DNA of 64,000 bases from Guyparkeria sp016278265 (lineage in GTDB: Bacteria > Pseudomonadota > Gammaproteobacteria > Halothiobacillales > Halothiobacillaceae): assembly GCF_044582145.1 (NCBI RefSeq), contig NZ_JBDODO010000009.1; one strand, 5' to 3'. Below are positions 34,829 through 42,899 of this stretch, piece after piece; positions within the stretch are counted from its first letter, which is position 1, and each line of letters opens with the position of its first letter. Position numbers and translations under genes: made by a program. Under the pieces are notes generated by a model. It saw only the letters and a list, made by a program, of their open reading frames with translations. It had not been told where the DNA came from and did no database searches.

Positions 34829-36778
34829 TCAGGACGTCGACGCTGGTTGGTCGTAGCCGTCGGCATTCTGACCGACTGGCGGTGTGGTCCCCGGCAGCCG
34901 CGTCGGGCTGGTAAGCGAACCGGGTAGGGTCGGACTTGGTGTGGGGTCGACGGGCTGAATCAGCCCTTGGCGGAATTGGCCCCAACGCGGCTGGCGCTCG
35001 ACCAATCCGGTGGGCGTGACCGACAGCTCGCCGGTCAGCCCGTCGAGCGTCCCGCCCTGCAATAGCATCTCCATTCGTCCGGCCAGGGCCGCCGCATCCG
35101 CACCGAAGGCGAACAGGCGGGGCAGTGGGCCGGCCAGTTGAGCGCGTTCGTAGATGATGCGCAATGGATTCTCGGGACCGGCCGTGCCGGCGAGCAACAG
35201 CGGGGCGATCGGGATGATCACGCCGTTCTTGTCGGCATCGCCGCGCCGATCCGGGTTGCCGTTGTAGGCCAGGCCCAGGCCGTAGCGCGGCAGGTCGTCG
35301 GCACCGAAATAGTCGAGTTGGGGTACCACCAGGGCCAGTTCGTCGCCACTGGCGGCGAGGAAGATGGCGTCGAGGTCGCCGCGGATGATAGGTTGAAACG
35401 GCCCGTCATTGGATTTCGTGCGGACTCGCAGCAAGCTGCGCAGTTCGCTGGAGAAATCCGTCTGGCCGGAGGCGAAGCGGGCGCGATCGACCACTTCGCC
35501 GCCGAGTAGCTGGAACTCATTGGCGAATGCCTCGCGGGTGCGCTCGCCCAAGTGATGGCCGGCCGAGAAGATGGCCGCGCGCCGGTGGCCGTCGGTCCAC
35601 ATGCGCCGAGCGACGGCGGCGGCATCCAGTTCCGGCGACAAGGAGAAGCTGATCACGCCGCGGGGCAGGGATTCGCCGGCCGGTGGCGAATTGAGGGCGA
35701 TCGCCAGCGGGCCACCGGGCGGAAGTCCAGCCAGGGCGCCCAGTTGTTCCTTGAGGAGCGGGCCGATGATCACGGCGACCCCGGCCCGCTGAGCCTGTTC
35801 GATTGCGACCTTGGCGCCGATTCGGTCGCTGCCCGAGTCAAAGAAGAGCACGTCCCGGCCTCCGAGTGCGCCGTTCTCGCGGGCGTAGTCGATGCCGGCA
35901 CGGATCTCTCGGGTGATGCCCGCATAGCGGTCGCCCTCCGGCAGAAGGACCGCGACCGGGCCCGTCTTGGCCGGCGCCGTCAGTTGAACCAAGGGCTCGG
36001 TGGCACCGAGCATTTCCACCAGGCCGCTCTCGATGGCCGGGTGCTCCCGGTGGCTGGCAATCCAGCTATCGATCTGTCCGGGTTGCTGGCGGTAGGTCAA
36101 TGCCAGTTCCAGCCAGCCGGCAAACTGGCGACTGCCGGTGCCTTCGGCCTCGCGCTGCAGTTGGTCGGCTGGTACCTCGGTCAGCAGGTTCCAGAGACGG
36201 GCGTGGTTCGTTTCACGTGCTTTTTCGTCGAGCCGGTCGTCAACCGCGTCGTAGTAGCGGGCGGCGGTCAGCGGGTTGCCGAGCTCCGCCTCGAGTGCGC
36301 CTAGCAGGATCAGTCGGCGTCGTTCACTGTCCGAATCCAGTGGCAGCGGAATGCGGTGAATGGTGCGCCGGGCCTGCTCGGGGTCGCCGGCACTCCATTC
36401 GCCCAGTCCGCGCGCAATGGCCGCACGGCGTGAATTGATGGCATCCCAGCGAGCCTGGGTGTCGGCCTGCTGATAGAGTTCGCGGGCCAGTTCCAGTTGG
36501 TGGGCGTCGATCGCCGTTTCCAGCGCGTTGAGTTGCTGCTCGGCGCGGGCGGCCCCGGAGAGGGTCTGCGACAGCGCCATCCGTGCCCGGGCGAGTGCCG
36601 CGGGGTCCTGGGCGCTGATGGCCTGGTCGACCTCTGCCTGCGCGGCCTGACGCTGGCCGTCCTGCGGCGAGGGGGCCATCTGGGCGCAGCCGCCCAAGGT
36701 CATCCCCAGGGTCAGCAGGGTGGCCAACAGGGCCAGCCGCGTGGCGGGGTGTGCGAGCGGGCTTGGGCGTGTCGGCAT
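34829..36778 (-). CDS. lpoA: Penicillin-binding protein activator LpoA
   Basis: Outer-membrane lipoprotein that activates PBP1A. Signal peptide with lipobox LGGC (modified C31), an N-terminal TPR-like helical domain (about 35-270) and a C-terminal periplasmic-binding-protein-like LppC domain (about 290-600; GPVAVLLPEGDRYAG, VIIGPLLKEQL). The 649-residue length is normal. The ATG at 36778 gives the signal peptide; the frame continues to 37111 only as antisense of rsmI. Divergent from rsmI, the conserved gammaproteobacterial order. Confidence 0.92.
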   Translation of the reverse strand: MPTRPSPLAHPATRLALLATLLTLGMTLGGCAQMAPSPQDGQRQAAQAEVDQAISAQDPAALARARMALSQTLSGAARAEQQLNALETAIDAHQLELARELYQQADTQARWDAINSRRAAIARGLGEWSAGDPEQARRTIHRIPLPLDSDSERRRLILLGALEAELGNPLTAARYYDAVDDRLDEKARETNHARLWNLLTEVPADQLQREAEGTGSRQFAGWLELALTYRQQPGQIDSWIASHREHPAIESGLVEMLGATEPLVQLTAPAKTGPVAVLLPEGDRYAGITREIRAGIDYARENGALGGRDVLFFDSGSDRIGAKVAIEQAQRAGVAVIIGPLLKEQLGALAGLPPGGPLAIALNSPPAGESLPRGVISFSLSPELDAAAVARRMWTDGHRRAAIFSAGHHLGERTREAFANEFQLLGGEVVDRARFASGQTDFSSELRSLLRVRTKSNDGPFQPIIRGDLDAIFLAASGDELALVVPQLDYFGADDLPRYGLGLAYNGNPDRRGDADKNGVIIPIAPLLLAGTAGPENPLRIIYERAQLAGPLPRLFAFGADAAALAGRMEMLLQGGTLDGLTGELSVTPTGLVERQPRWGQFRQGLIQPVDPTPSPTLPGSLTSPTRLPGTTPPVGQNADGYDQPASTS

Positions 36779-36916
36779 GTGGTCCGTCTCCGGTAACGTG
36801 ACCCGGATGAAATCCGGGGAGTTCGATTCTGACTTCCGGTCGAGGTGGACCACCGGGGCGGTGGTTCGTTCGAGCCGGGTCGGGGAAAACGAAAATTCGT
36901 GAGTGAGTATAACCAA

Positions 36917-37816
36917 ATGTCCAGTTCGAATGCGGGGTCGCGGCCAGTGGCCGAAACGGGCAGTCGTTGGGTCGAGCCCGGTCATCTCTACGTGGTCGCC
37001 ACGCCGATTGGCAATCTCGCCGATATCAGCGAGCGGGCCGTGTCGGTTCTCAAGGGAGTGGATTTCATTGCCTGCGAGGACACACGGCATGCGCGGGTGT
37101 TGCTCGACCACCTCGGGGTGCGCAAGGAGCTAGTTGCGCTACACGAACACAACGAGCGTGGCGCGAGCGAGGCCATCAGTCGACGGCTGGGGGAGGGCCA
37201 ATCCGCGGCCCTGATCAGTGATGCGGGCACGCCGGCGATCAGCGACCCGGGCGAGGTGCTGGTCCGTGTGCTGGTCGAGGCGGGCGTGCCGGTGGTGCCG
37301 GTGCCCGGGGCGTCGGCGGTGATCGCGGCCCTGTCGGCCGCCGGCCTGCCGGCCCGTCCATTCTGGTTCGAGGGCTTTTTGCCGGCCCAGGGCAAGGCGC
37401 GGCGAGATCGCCTCGATTGGCTTGCCGATATCGAGGCGACCCTGGTGTTCTACGAGGCGCCCCACCGGATCATCAAGAGCGTGGCCGCAGCCGCTGAGCA
37501 CTTGGGTGGGGCGCGGCCGGCCGTGCTGGCCCGCGAGGTAACCAAGCGCTTCGAACAATTTGCCCATGGTTCGCTCGACGAACTCACCGATCGGCTGGCC
37601 AGCGGCGAGATCCCGGCACGGGGCGAATTCGTATTCCTGGTGGCCCCGGCAGCCAAGCAGGCGGATCCGTCGTCGGCCGAGGCAGAGGCGCTGATCTCGG
37701 CGCTGATCGAGGAAGGTGTCGCACCCAAGACCATCGCCCGGGTGGTTTCACGGACGACCTCGCTGGCTCGGAACGCGGTCTACGCCGAGGTGCTGGCGCG
37801 GCGCAAGGAATCCTGA
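36917..37816 (+). CDS. rsmI: 16S rRNA (cytidine(1402)-2'-O)-methyltransferase
   Basis: SAM-dependent methyltransferase acting on C1402 of 16S rRNA. 299 residues with the tetrapyrrole-methylase fold: LYVVATPIGNLADISERA, ACEDTRHA, SDAGTPAISDPG and PGASAV motifs. The start may instead be GTG at 36899, six codons earlier; neither site has a strong ribosome sequence. In Pseudomonas rnpB follows rsmI, but the 163-bp gap here is too short for RNase P RNA. Confidence 0.94.
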   Translation: MSSSNAGSRPVAETGSRWVEPGHLYVVATPIGNLADISERAVSVLKGVDFIACEDTRHARVLLDHLGVRKELVALHEHNERGASEAISRRLGEGQSAALISDAGTPAISDPGEVLVRVLVEAGVPVVPVPGASAVIAALSAAGLPARPFWFEGFLPAQGKARRDRLDWLADIEATLVFYEAPHRIIKSVAAAAEHLGGARPAVLAREVTKRFEQFAHGSLDELTDRLASGEIPARGEFVFLVAPAAKQADPSSAEAEALISALIEEGVAPKTIARVVSRTTSLARNAVYAEVLARRKES

Positions 37817-37902
37817 CCGCCACGTGCCGGGCATCCGGTGGGTTTGGCCGAGGCGAGGAACCATGATTGGCACACATGCTGCATAACCCCGTGAGCATCG
37901 AC

Positions 37903-37923
37903 GCGGCGAGTGGTTTTCGCCGC
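37903..37923. repeat. Hairpin between rsmI and the GGDEF gene
   Basis: GCGGCGA (37903-37909) and TCGCCGC (37917-37923) form a 7-bp stem with a 7-base loop. Without a T-run it is at best a weak terminator. Confidence 0.4.
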
Positions 37924-37979
37924 CGCGACGGTCCAAACCGATGGCCCATATTGAGGTCCATACACAGGGGTTTAACCGC

Positions 37980-38924
37980 ATGGCCTATTACCTCACCAGC
38001 GATGAAACACTTTGCGGCCAGCCGCCGTCCGCTCTTGCCGGCGCCGTCTCTCAGCGAACGCCGTTCCTGCGCCTGTCGACCGTCGAGGCTCCCAGCGAAC
38101 GAGGGCAGGCGCTGCTTGGGTCGTTGTTGCGGTGCGTGAACGTCGCCGCGGCGCTCGATACGATCCGCACGCATGTCGAGGCGCTGCTGTCGGTGACGTC
38201 AATTTCCTGGCAGGTGGATGACGAGCGTTATTGTGGCTCAGTCTGCGAGCCGTCCGAGCACACCATCCCGGTTGCCTTGACGCTCGATGATCGTCCCTTC
38301 GGTCGGCTGCGGCTGCACAGCCGCCGGCCGGTTGGAGAGGAGGAGTTGGCGCAGCTGCGCGAGATGCTGACCGTGGTCGCCTACCCGTTGCGTAATCTGC
38401 GCATGCTCGAGCACGCCCTGATCGCCGCCGAACACGACGCGCTGACCGGGCTCAAGAACCGGCGTGCCTTCGACCTGGAACTCAAGGCGGTTCATGCCCG
38501 AGTGGCGCGATATGGCGGCCAGGCAAGTCTCTTGATCCTGGACATGACACGCTTCAAGGCGATCAACGATACCTACGGCCATGACGTGGGTGACCGGGCG
38601 CTGGCCCGCGTGGCCGAGGGACTCGATCGCTGCCTGCGCGAGACCGATAGCGCCTATCGCCTCGGCGGGGACGAATTTATGGTGATCCTGCCTGAAACCC
38701 CGAATCGGGGGGCGCAGCGTCTGGGTACGCGCTTGCTCGACTGGTTCCGTGATCATCCGCTGCGGGAACCCGGCGGTGAATGGGTGCCGCTCAAGGCCCG
38801 CATCGGGATGGCCCAGTTCCAAAAGGGAGAAGACGCGGACGACTGGTTCCGCCGCACCGACCAGGCGTTGTACGGCAATGCCGAGTCGACCGGGGCGAGC
38901 CGTCCTTTGGATCGCCTGGCCTAA
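37980..38924 (+). CDS. Diguanylate cyclase (GGDEF) with GAF-like N-terminus
   Basis: 314-residue cytoplasmic protein. The first 150 residues look like a sensory GAF-type domain; no membrane segment is present. The GGDEF domain covers about 150-310 with an intact active motif GGDEF at 229-233 and an inhibitory I-site RETD five residues before it, so active, product-inhibited c-di-GMP synthesis is expected. ATG at 37980 has an AGGGG site (spacing 9); ATG at 37941 is possible. It lies 135 bases before fliL in the same direction and may tie c-di-GMP to motility. Confidence 0.85.
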   Translation: MAYYLTSDETLCGQPPSALAGAVSQRTPFLRLSTVEAPSERGQALLGSLLRCVNVAAALDTIRTHVEALLSVTSISWQVDDERYCGSVCEPSEHTIPVALTLDDRPFGRLRLHSRRPVGEEELAQLREMLTVVAYPLRNLRMLEHALIAAEHDALTGLKNRRAFDLELKAVHARVARYGGQASLLILDMTRFKAINDTYGHDVGDRALARVAEGLDRCLRETDSAYRLGGDEFMVILPETPNRGAQRLGTRLLDWFRDHPLREPGGEWVPLKARIGMAQFQKGEDADDWFRRTDQALYGNAESTGASRPLDRLA

Positions 38925-39059
38925 GCAGACGCGCCTGGCATCCGCCAAGTTCGGGCAGGGGAGTGGCAAAACACCGCCAAACACGTGAGAATCGCGGACG
39001 TTTAAGCAAGACGGGGCCCAGCAAAGGGCACACTCCGGAAAATTAACGAGGTATGGGTA

Positions 39060-39584
39060 ATGGCCGAAGGCGACGAGGAAGCCCCGGAAAAAAAGAAGGG
39101 CGGCAACAAGCTGGTTGTGATCTTGTTGGCGGTGTTGATCGTCGTGATCCTGGCGATCGGAGCGGTGGTGACGACCCTGTTGCTCACTGGCGGCGACGAC
39201 AAGCCGGCCGGCGAGGGGGACGAAACGACCGAGCAGAGCGAGGAAGTCGAGGAGCCCAAGGGCCCGCCGATCACGGTTCCGCTGGGCGATCCGATCACGG
39301 TCAACCTGAGCAAGCCCAATGACGCCAATGTGCTGCAGGTGCAGCTCGACCTGGTTACCCGCGATCCGAAGGTCGAGGAGCTGATCAAGACGCAGCGCTC
39401 GCGGGTCGTCAATGACGTGATGCTCGTGCTAAGTGACGTCGACTCGGCCGAACTGCGTACCCGTGCGGGCAAGGAGGCACTGCAGGAGACGTTGACCGAC
39501 GAGATCAACCGGATCTTCGAAGATGCCAGCGATCTCGAGCAACCGATCGAGAACGTCTATTTCACCAAGCTCCTGATGCAGTGA
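39060..39584 (+). CDS. fliL: Flagellar basal body-associated protein FliL
   Basis: Inner-membrane protein near the MotAB stator that supports torque. 174 residues: basic cytoplasmic N-terminus (EKKKGGNK), one membrane helix (about 18-43), an acidic linker rich in Glu/Asp/Thr, and the periplasmic stomatin-like domain (about 70-174). First gene of the long flagellar/chemotaxis run; no clear sigma-54 or sigma-28 promoter is seen in the 135-bp gap before it. Confidence 0.92.
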   Translation: MAEGDEEAPEKKKGGNKLVVILLAVLIVVILAIGAVVTTLLLTGGDDKPAGEGDETTEQSEEVEEPKGPPITVPLGDPITVNLSKPNDANVLQVQLDLVTRDPKVEELIKTQRSRVVNDVMLVLSDVDSAELRTRAGKEALQETLTDEINRIFEDASDLEQPIENVYFTKLLMQ

Positions 39585-39641
39585 TGCGCCGGGTGATCAC
39601 CCCGGGGTCGGAGACACAGGGCCAACAGGCGCGAGGCGCTT

Positions 39642-40694
39642 ATGTCTGAAGCCGATATCCTCTCCCAGGACGAGATCGACGCGCTGTTGAACGGCGTCGA
39701 CGAGGGCGACGTCGAGACCGAGCAGGGGGTCGGGGATCCCACTCAGGCCAAGTCGTACGACCTCACCACCCAGGAGCGCATCGTCCGGGGCCGACTGCCG
39801 ACCCTGGAGATGCTCAACGAGCGTTTCGCGCGCAGCCTGCGCATCCGGCTGGTCTCCATGTTGCGCCGTTCGGTCGAGATCTCGATCGAGGGCGTGGAGA
39901 TGAGCAAGTTCTCGGAGTACATCCACACCCTGTTCGTCCCCACCTCGATGACGCTGATGCACGTGCGTCCGCTCAAGGGCCTGGGGATGTTCATGATGGA
40001 GTCGCGGCTGGTGTTCTCGCTGGTCGATAATTTCTTCGGCGGTTTTGGCATGCACGCCAAGATCGAGGGGCGAGACTTCACGCCCACCGAGCTGCGGGTC
40101 ATCAAGCGGGTGCTCGAGCAGGCGACCGAGGAAATGCAGAACGCCTGGGCGGGTATCTATCCGATCCTGTTCGAGACCGTCAGCCACGAGATGAATCCGC
40201 AGCTGGCGAACATCGTCTCGGCAACCGAGGTGGTGGTGGTGTCGAGCTTCCGCCTTGAGGTCGAGGGCGGCTCGGGCAAGTTCGACTTCGTGGTGCCCTA
40301 CTCGATGATCGAGCCGATCCGCGATCTGCTCGACGGCGGCATGCAGGGCGACCGGCTGGAAGTCGACGAACGCTGGACCAAGGCGCTCAAGCGAGAGCTG
40401 GGTTTTGCCGAGGTCGAGATGACCGCGCATCTGGCCGATGTGCGCATGTCGCTCAAGGATGTCGCCAACATGGAAGTCGGCCAGGTCATTCCCTTTGAGA
40501 TGCCGGAGTATTCCACGCTCGCTTCCGACGGCTTGCCGCTTTACCGCGGCAGGATGGGGGTTTTCAAAGGCAACAAGGCGATCCGCGTCGAGGAGCCGGT
40601 CCCCGAGCGGCTCGAGCGGGCCGCGCATCCCAACGAGATCCTCCGGGCGCAGATTCCCGGAGTGAACCAAAAAGGAGATAAAGACGATGGCTGA
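39642..40694 (+). CDS. fliM: Flagellar motor switch protein FliM
   Basis: C-ring protein that binds CheY-P and reverses rotation. 350 residues. N-terminal CheY-binding helix ILSQDEIDALLNGV (residues 5-18), a middle CheC-like domain (about 45-230), and a C-terminal SpoA domain (about 255-325). It overlaps fliN by 8 bases, so expression is tightly coupled. Confidence 0.97.
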   Translation: MSEADILSQDEIDALLNGVDEGDVETEQGVGDPTQAKSYDLTTQERIVRGRLPTLEMLNERFARSLRIRLVSMLRRSVEISIEGVEMSKFSEYIHTLFVPTSMTLMHVRPLKGLGMFMMESRLVFSLVDNFFGGFGMHAKIEGRDFTPTELRVIKRVLEQATEEMQNAWAGIYPILFETVSHEMNPQLANIVSATEVVVVSSFRLEVEGGSGKFDFVVPYSMIEPIRDLLDGGMQGDRLEVDERWTKALKRELGFAEVEMTAHLADVRMSLKDVANMEVGQVIPFEMPEYSTLASDGLPLYRGRMGVFKGNKAIRVEEPVPERLERAAHPNEILRAQIPGVNQKGDKDDG

Positions 40695-41103
40695 AGAATC
40701 CAATAAGTCCCCTGATGACGATTGGGCGGCGGCCATGGCCGAACAGGGCGACACGGAGGACGATCAGGGCGCTGATAACCAGGCCGAGGCGGTCGACATG
40801 GAGCAGTTCAGCGAGGGTGGTCATGCCGACGATGACGAGAACCCGTTGAACTTCGACGTCATCATGGACGTGCCGGTCAATATCTCCATGGAAATCGGCC
40901 GGACCGCGATCAACATCCGCAACCTGCTCCAGTTGAACCAGGGGTCGATCGTCGAGCTCGACCGGCTGGCCGGCGAGCCGCTGGACGTGCTGGTCAACGG
41001 CACGCTGATCGCGCGTGGCGAGGTGGTGGTGATCAACGAGAAGTTCGGTATTCGCCTGACCGACGTGATCAGTCCGGCCGAACGTCTGCGCAAGCTGCGT
41101 TGA
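40687..41103 (+). CDS. fliN: Flagellar motor switch protein FliN
   Basis: C-ring protein of 138 residues. Acidic N-terminal half (1-60) and a C-terminal SpoA domain (DVPVNISMEIGRT, LNQGSIVELDRLAGEPLDVLVNG). A strong AAGGAGAT site 8 bases before the ATG lies within the end of fliM. The stop overlaps the fliO ATG. Confidence 0.96.
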   Translation: MAEESNKSPDDDWAAAMAEQGDTEDDQGADNQAEAVDMEQFSEGGHADDDENPLNFDVIMDVPVNISMEIGRTAINIRNLLQLNQGSIVELDRLAGEPLDVLVNGTLIARGEVVVINEKFGIRLTDVISPAERLRKLR

Positions 41104-41549
41104 TGATGCGCTTACTCCTTTCCCTGATGCTGTTGGTCATGGCCGGTCCGCTCCGGGCGGCGGAGGCCATTGACCCGCTGGCGCCGAGCTACCTGCTCAA
41201 GCTGGTGGTCAGCCTGATCCTGGTGCTGGTGCTGATGTTTGCGCTGGTGTGGGTGGTCAAGCGGGTCGGCCGGCTGGATGGTCGGGCGGGAAATTACCCG
41301 ATGCATGTGCTCACCCAGATGTCGATTGGCCCGCGCGAGCGCATCCTGCTGGTGGCGGTGGGCGATCGGCAGATGCTGGTCGGTGTGAGCCAGGGCGCGA
41401 TCGAGTCGCTGGGCTGGGTCGATCCACCACTCGAGCCCCGTCGGCGCGACGGTCAGAACCCGAGCTTCGGCGAGGCCTTCCAGGAACAGCTGGCCGCCCG
41501 CTTCGGCAAGCGTGGCCAGAGTGGCAAGGGGAGCTCGAACGATGGCTAG
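41103..41549 (+). CDS. fliO: Flagellar biosynthesis protein FliO
   Basis: Assembly factor for the FliP ring of the export gate. 148 residues: a signal-like hydrophobic N-terminus (3-20), one membrane helix (about 32-54) and a cytoplasmic domain (about 60-110) with a basic tail. ATG at 41103 overlaps the fliN stop (TGATG). It overlaps fliP by 8 bases. Confidence 0.9.
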   Translation: MMRLLLSLMLLVMAGPLRAAEAIDPLAPSYLLKLVVSLILVLVLMFALVWVVKRVGRLDGRAGNYPMHVLTQMSIGPRERILLVAVGDRQMLVGVSQGAIESLGWVDPPLEPRRRDGQNPSFGEAFQEQLAARFGKRGQSGKGSSNDG

Positions 41550-42306
41550 ACTGCTAGGCGGGCTTCCCCTCCTGATGCTGGCCTTCGGCCTGTTCGGCGC
41601 GAGTGCTCCCGTGTTCGCCGAGCCGGGTCTGCCGGCGGTGACCTTGACCGAAAGTGAGGACGGCGGCACGCAGTACAGCCTGACGCTGCAGATCCTCGCC
41701 CTGATGACGGTGCTCACCCTGCTGCCGTCACTGTTGCTGATGATGACCTCATTCACGCGGATCATCATCGTGCTGGCGCTGTTGCGCCAGGCACTGGGTA
41801 CCGTCCAGACGCCCTCCAACCAGATCCTGCTCGGTCTGGCGCTCTTCCTGACGCTGTTCATCATGGCGCCGGTGTTTCAGACTGCCTACGACGAGGGCGT
41901 CGGCCCGTACATGGCCGAGGAGATCGGCGCCATGGAGGCGATCGACCGCGCCGCGCAGCCGTTGCGCACCTTCATGCTCAACCAGACCCGCGAGACCGAT
42001 ATCGCGCTCTACCAGGAGATCGGTGACTACCCGGACTTCGAGACGCCCGACGATGTGCCCCTGACGGTGCTGATGGCCGCCTTCGTCACCTCCGAACTCA
42101 AGACCGCCTTCCAGATCGGCTTCCTGATCTTCATCCCGTTCCTGATCATCGATCTGGTGGTCGCCTCGGTGCTGATGTCGATGGGCATGATGATGCTCTC
42201 GCCGATGATCGTCTCGCTGCCTTTCAAGATCATGCTGTTCGTGCTGGTTGACGGATGGGCCCTGTTGATGGGCACGCTCGCGTCAAGCTTCTACATGGGA
42301 GGCTGA
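41542..42306 (+). CDS. fliP: Flagellar export gate protein FliP
   Basis: Core of the FliP5-FliQ4-FliR1 export gate. 254 residues with a cleavable signal peptide (ending VFAEP), four membrane helices and the family signatures MTSFTRIIIVLALLRQALG and GMMMLSPMIVSLPFKIMLFVLVDGW. Its last codons encode MGG; the sequence GGGAGG there is well placed as the ribosome site for an ATG at 42309, the presumed original fliQ start before an element inserted. Confidence 0.96.
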   Translation: MARLLGGLPLLMLAFGLFGASAPVFAEPGLPAVTLTESEDGGTQYSLTLQILALMTVLTLLPSLLLMMTSFTRIIIVLALLRQALGTVQTPSNQILLGLALFLTLFIMAPVFQTAYDEGVGPYMAEEIGAMEAIDRAAQPLRTFMLNQTRETDIALYQEIGDYPDFETPDDVPLTVLMAAFVTSELKTAFQIGFLIFIPFLIIDLVVASVLMSMGMMMLSPMIVSLPFKIMLFVLVDGWALLMGTLASSFYMGG

Positions 42307-42308
42307 CC

Positions 42309-42623
42309 ATGCAGGCAGCTCGAAAAACCTGTTGCGCCACCCGATGGCTGCGTCACGTGCGGACTCGGGACATCCATGTCCCTCGCGGGCGCAAGCGAGG
42401 CTTGCGTCCCGAATGGCATCCCGGCCATTCCGTCGCTCGCTCCTGTCGAGTCGCCGGGAGCGAATCGAGGCGCACGACGTGCGCTCGAAGAGCACAGGCC
42501 ATGGATGGCCTATGTCTGCCTATCCAACTGATATGTCTCGTCGCTCGCTGGATGCGAAGCAGGCGTATGCCAGCGGCTCCTTGCACTCGGGCGGCTCACG
42601 ACGATTTTTCGAGGTGCCTATGA
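42309..42623 (+). CDS. Reading frame spanning the fliP-fliQ element (doubtful protein)
   Basis: Starts at the ATG that follows the fliP ribosome site (GGGAGG, spacing 6) and runs 104 codons across the whole inserted element. It ends in TGA overlapping the fliQ ATG (ATGA). Composition is Arg-, Ser- and Cys-rich, it is read through hairpin DNA, and no domain is recognisable, so a functional protein is unlikely. It could still carry ribosomes to fliQ and preserve translational coupling. Confidence 0.35.
   Translation: MQAARKTCCATRWLRHVRTRDIHVPRGRKRGLRPEWHPGHSVARSCRVAGSESRRTTCARRAQAMDGLCLPIQLICLVARWMRSRRMPAAPCTRAAHDDFSRCL
42312..42619. mobile_element. MITE-like element between fliP and fliQ
   Basis: About 308 bp bounded by 15-bp inverted repeats, 42313-42327 and 42605-42619, matching at 14 of 15 positions (AGGCAGCTCGAAAAA against, on the other strand, AGGCACCTCGAAAAA). 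ATG is present on both flanks (42309-42311 and 42620-42622), a possible 3-bp target duplication. The interior is packed with hairpins and has no transposase. The right end supplies GAGGTG, five bases before the fliQ ATG, so the element brings its own ribosome site. Without it, the fliP stop would be two bases from fliQ, the compact order usual for these genes. Confidence 0.75.
42367..42575. repeat. Seven-hairpin cluster inside the fliP-fliQ element
   Basis: Stems in order: 42367-42373/42376-42382 (GGGACAT/ATGTCCC); 42387-42396/42400-42410 with one bulge; 42411-42417/42424-42430 (GAATGGC/GCCATTC); 42437-42443/42457-42463; 42471-42475/42479-42483; 42496-42502/42505-42511 (AGGCCAT/ATGGCCT); 42546-42551/42570-42575. 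Stems one and six share the same design, a 7-bp arm with a 2-base loop. Confidence 0.8.
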
Positions 42624-42889
42624 GTCCCGATACCGTTATCGATCTCACCCGCCAGGCCCTGATGGTCATCCTCTACCTGGCCATGCCTATCCTGCTCACC
42701 GCACTCGCGGTCGGTCTGTTGATCGGCATGTTCCAGGCGGCGACCCAGATCAACGAGATGACCTTGAGCTTCATCCCGAAGATGATCGCGGTGGTGGTCG
42801 CTATCCTTCTGGCCGCACCGTGGATGTTGCAGGTGATCGTCGATTTCACCGAGCGGCTGTTTCACAACATCCCCTCGCTGATCGCCTGA
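42620..42889 (+). CDS. fliQ: Flagellar export gate protein FliQ
   Basis: 89-residue gate subunit with two membrane helices (about 13-40 and 50-75), the normal family size. ATG at 42620 begins MSPDTVIDLTRQAL, the expected N-terminus, and has GAGGTG with spacing 5, contributed by the upstream element. An in-frame ATG at 42332 would add 96 residues read from the element and is rejected. Confidence 0.95.
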   Translation: MSPDTVIDLTRQALMVILYLAMPILLTALAVGLLIGMFQAATQINEMTLSFIPKMIAVVVAILLAAPWMLQVIVDFTERLFHNIPSLIA

Positions 42890-42899
42890 GGAACGCGGT

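Noticed and set aside
34829..37111. 760-residue form of LpoA
   Set aside because: The extension is antisense of rsmI; the ATG at 36778 gives a proper lipoprotein signal.
37817..37979. Possible rnpB (RNase P RNA) after rsmI, as in Pseudomonas
   Set aside because: The gap is only 163 bp and lacks the conserved RNase P core motifs.
37817..37979. c-di-GMP riboswitch before the GGDEF gene
   Set aside because: No GEMM-like conserved loop sequences could be matched; only a simple 7-bp hairpin is present.
38962..38976. Sigma-54-like site TGGCA then GCC before fliL
   Set aside because: Only 9 bases lie between the GG and GC doublets instead of 10, and the flanking consensus is poor.
42312..42619. 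Retron, attC cassette or CRISPR interpretation of the fliP-fliQ insert
   Set aside because: No reverse transcriptase or integrase, no attC core sites and no direct repeats; inverted ends fit a MITE-like element better.
42332..42889. 185-residue fusion of element sequence to FliQ
   Set aside because: FliQ is always about 89 residues; the ATG at 42620 has a good ribosome site and the conserved N-terminus.
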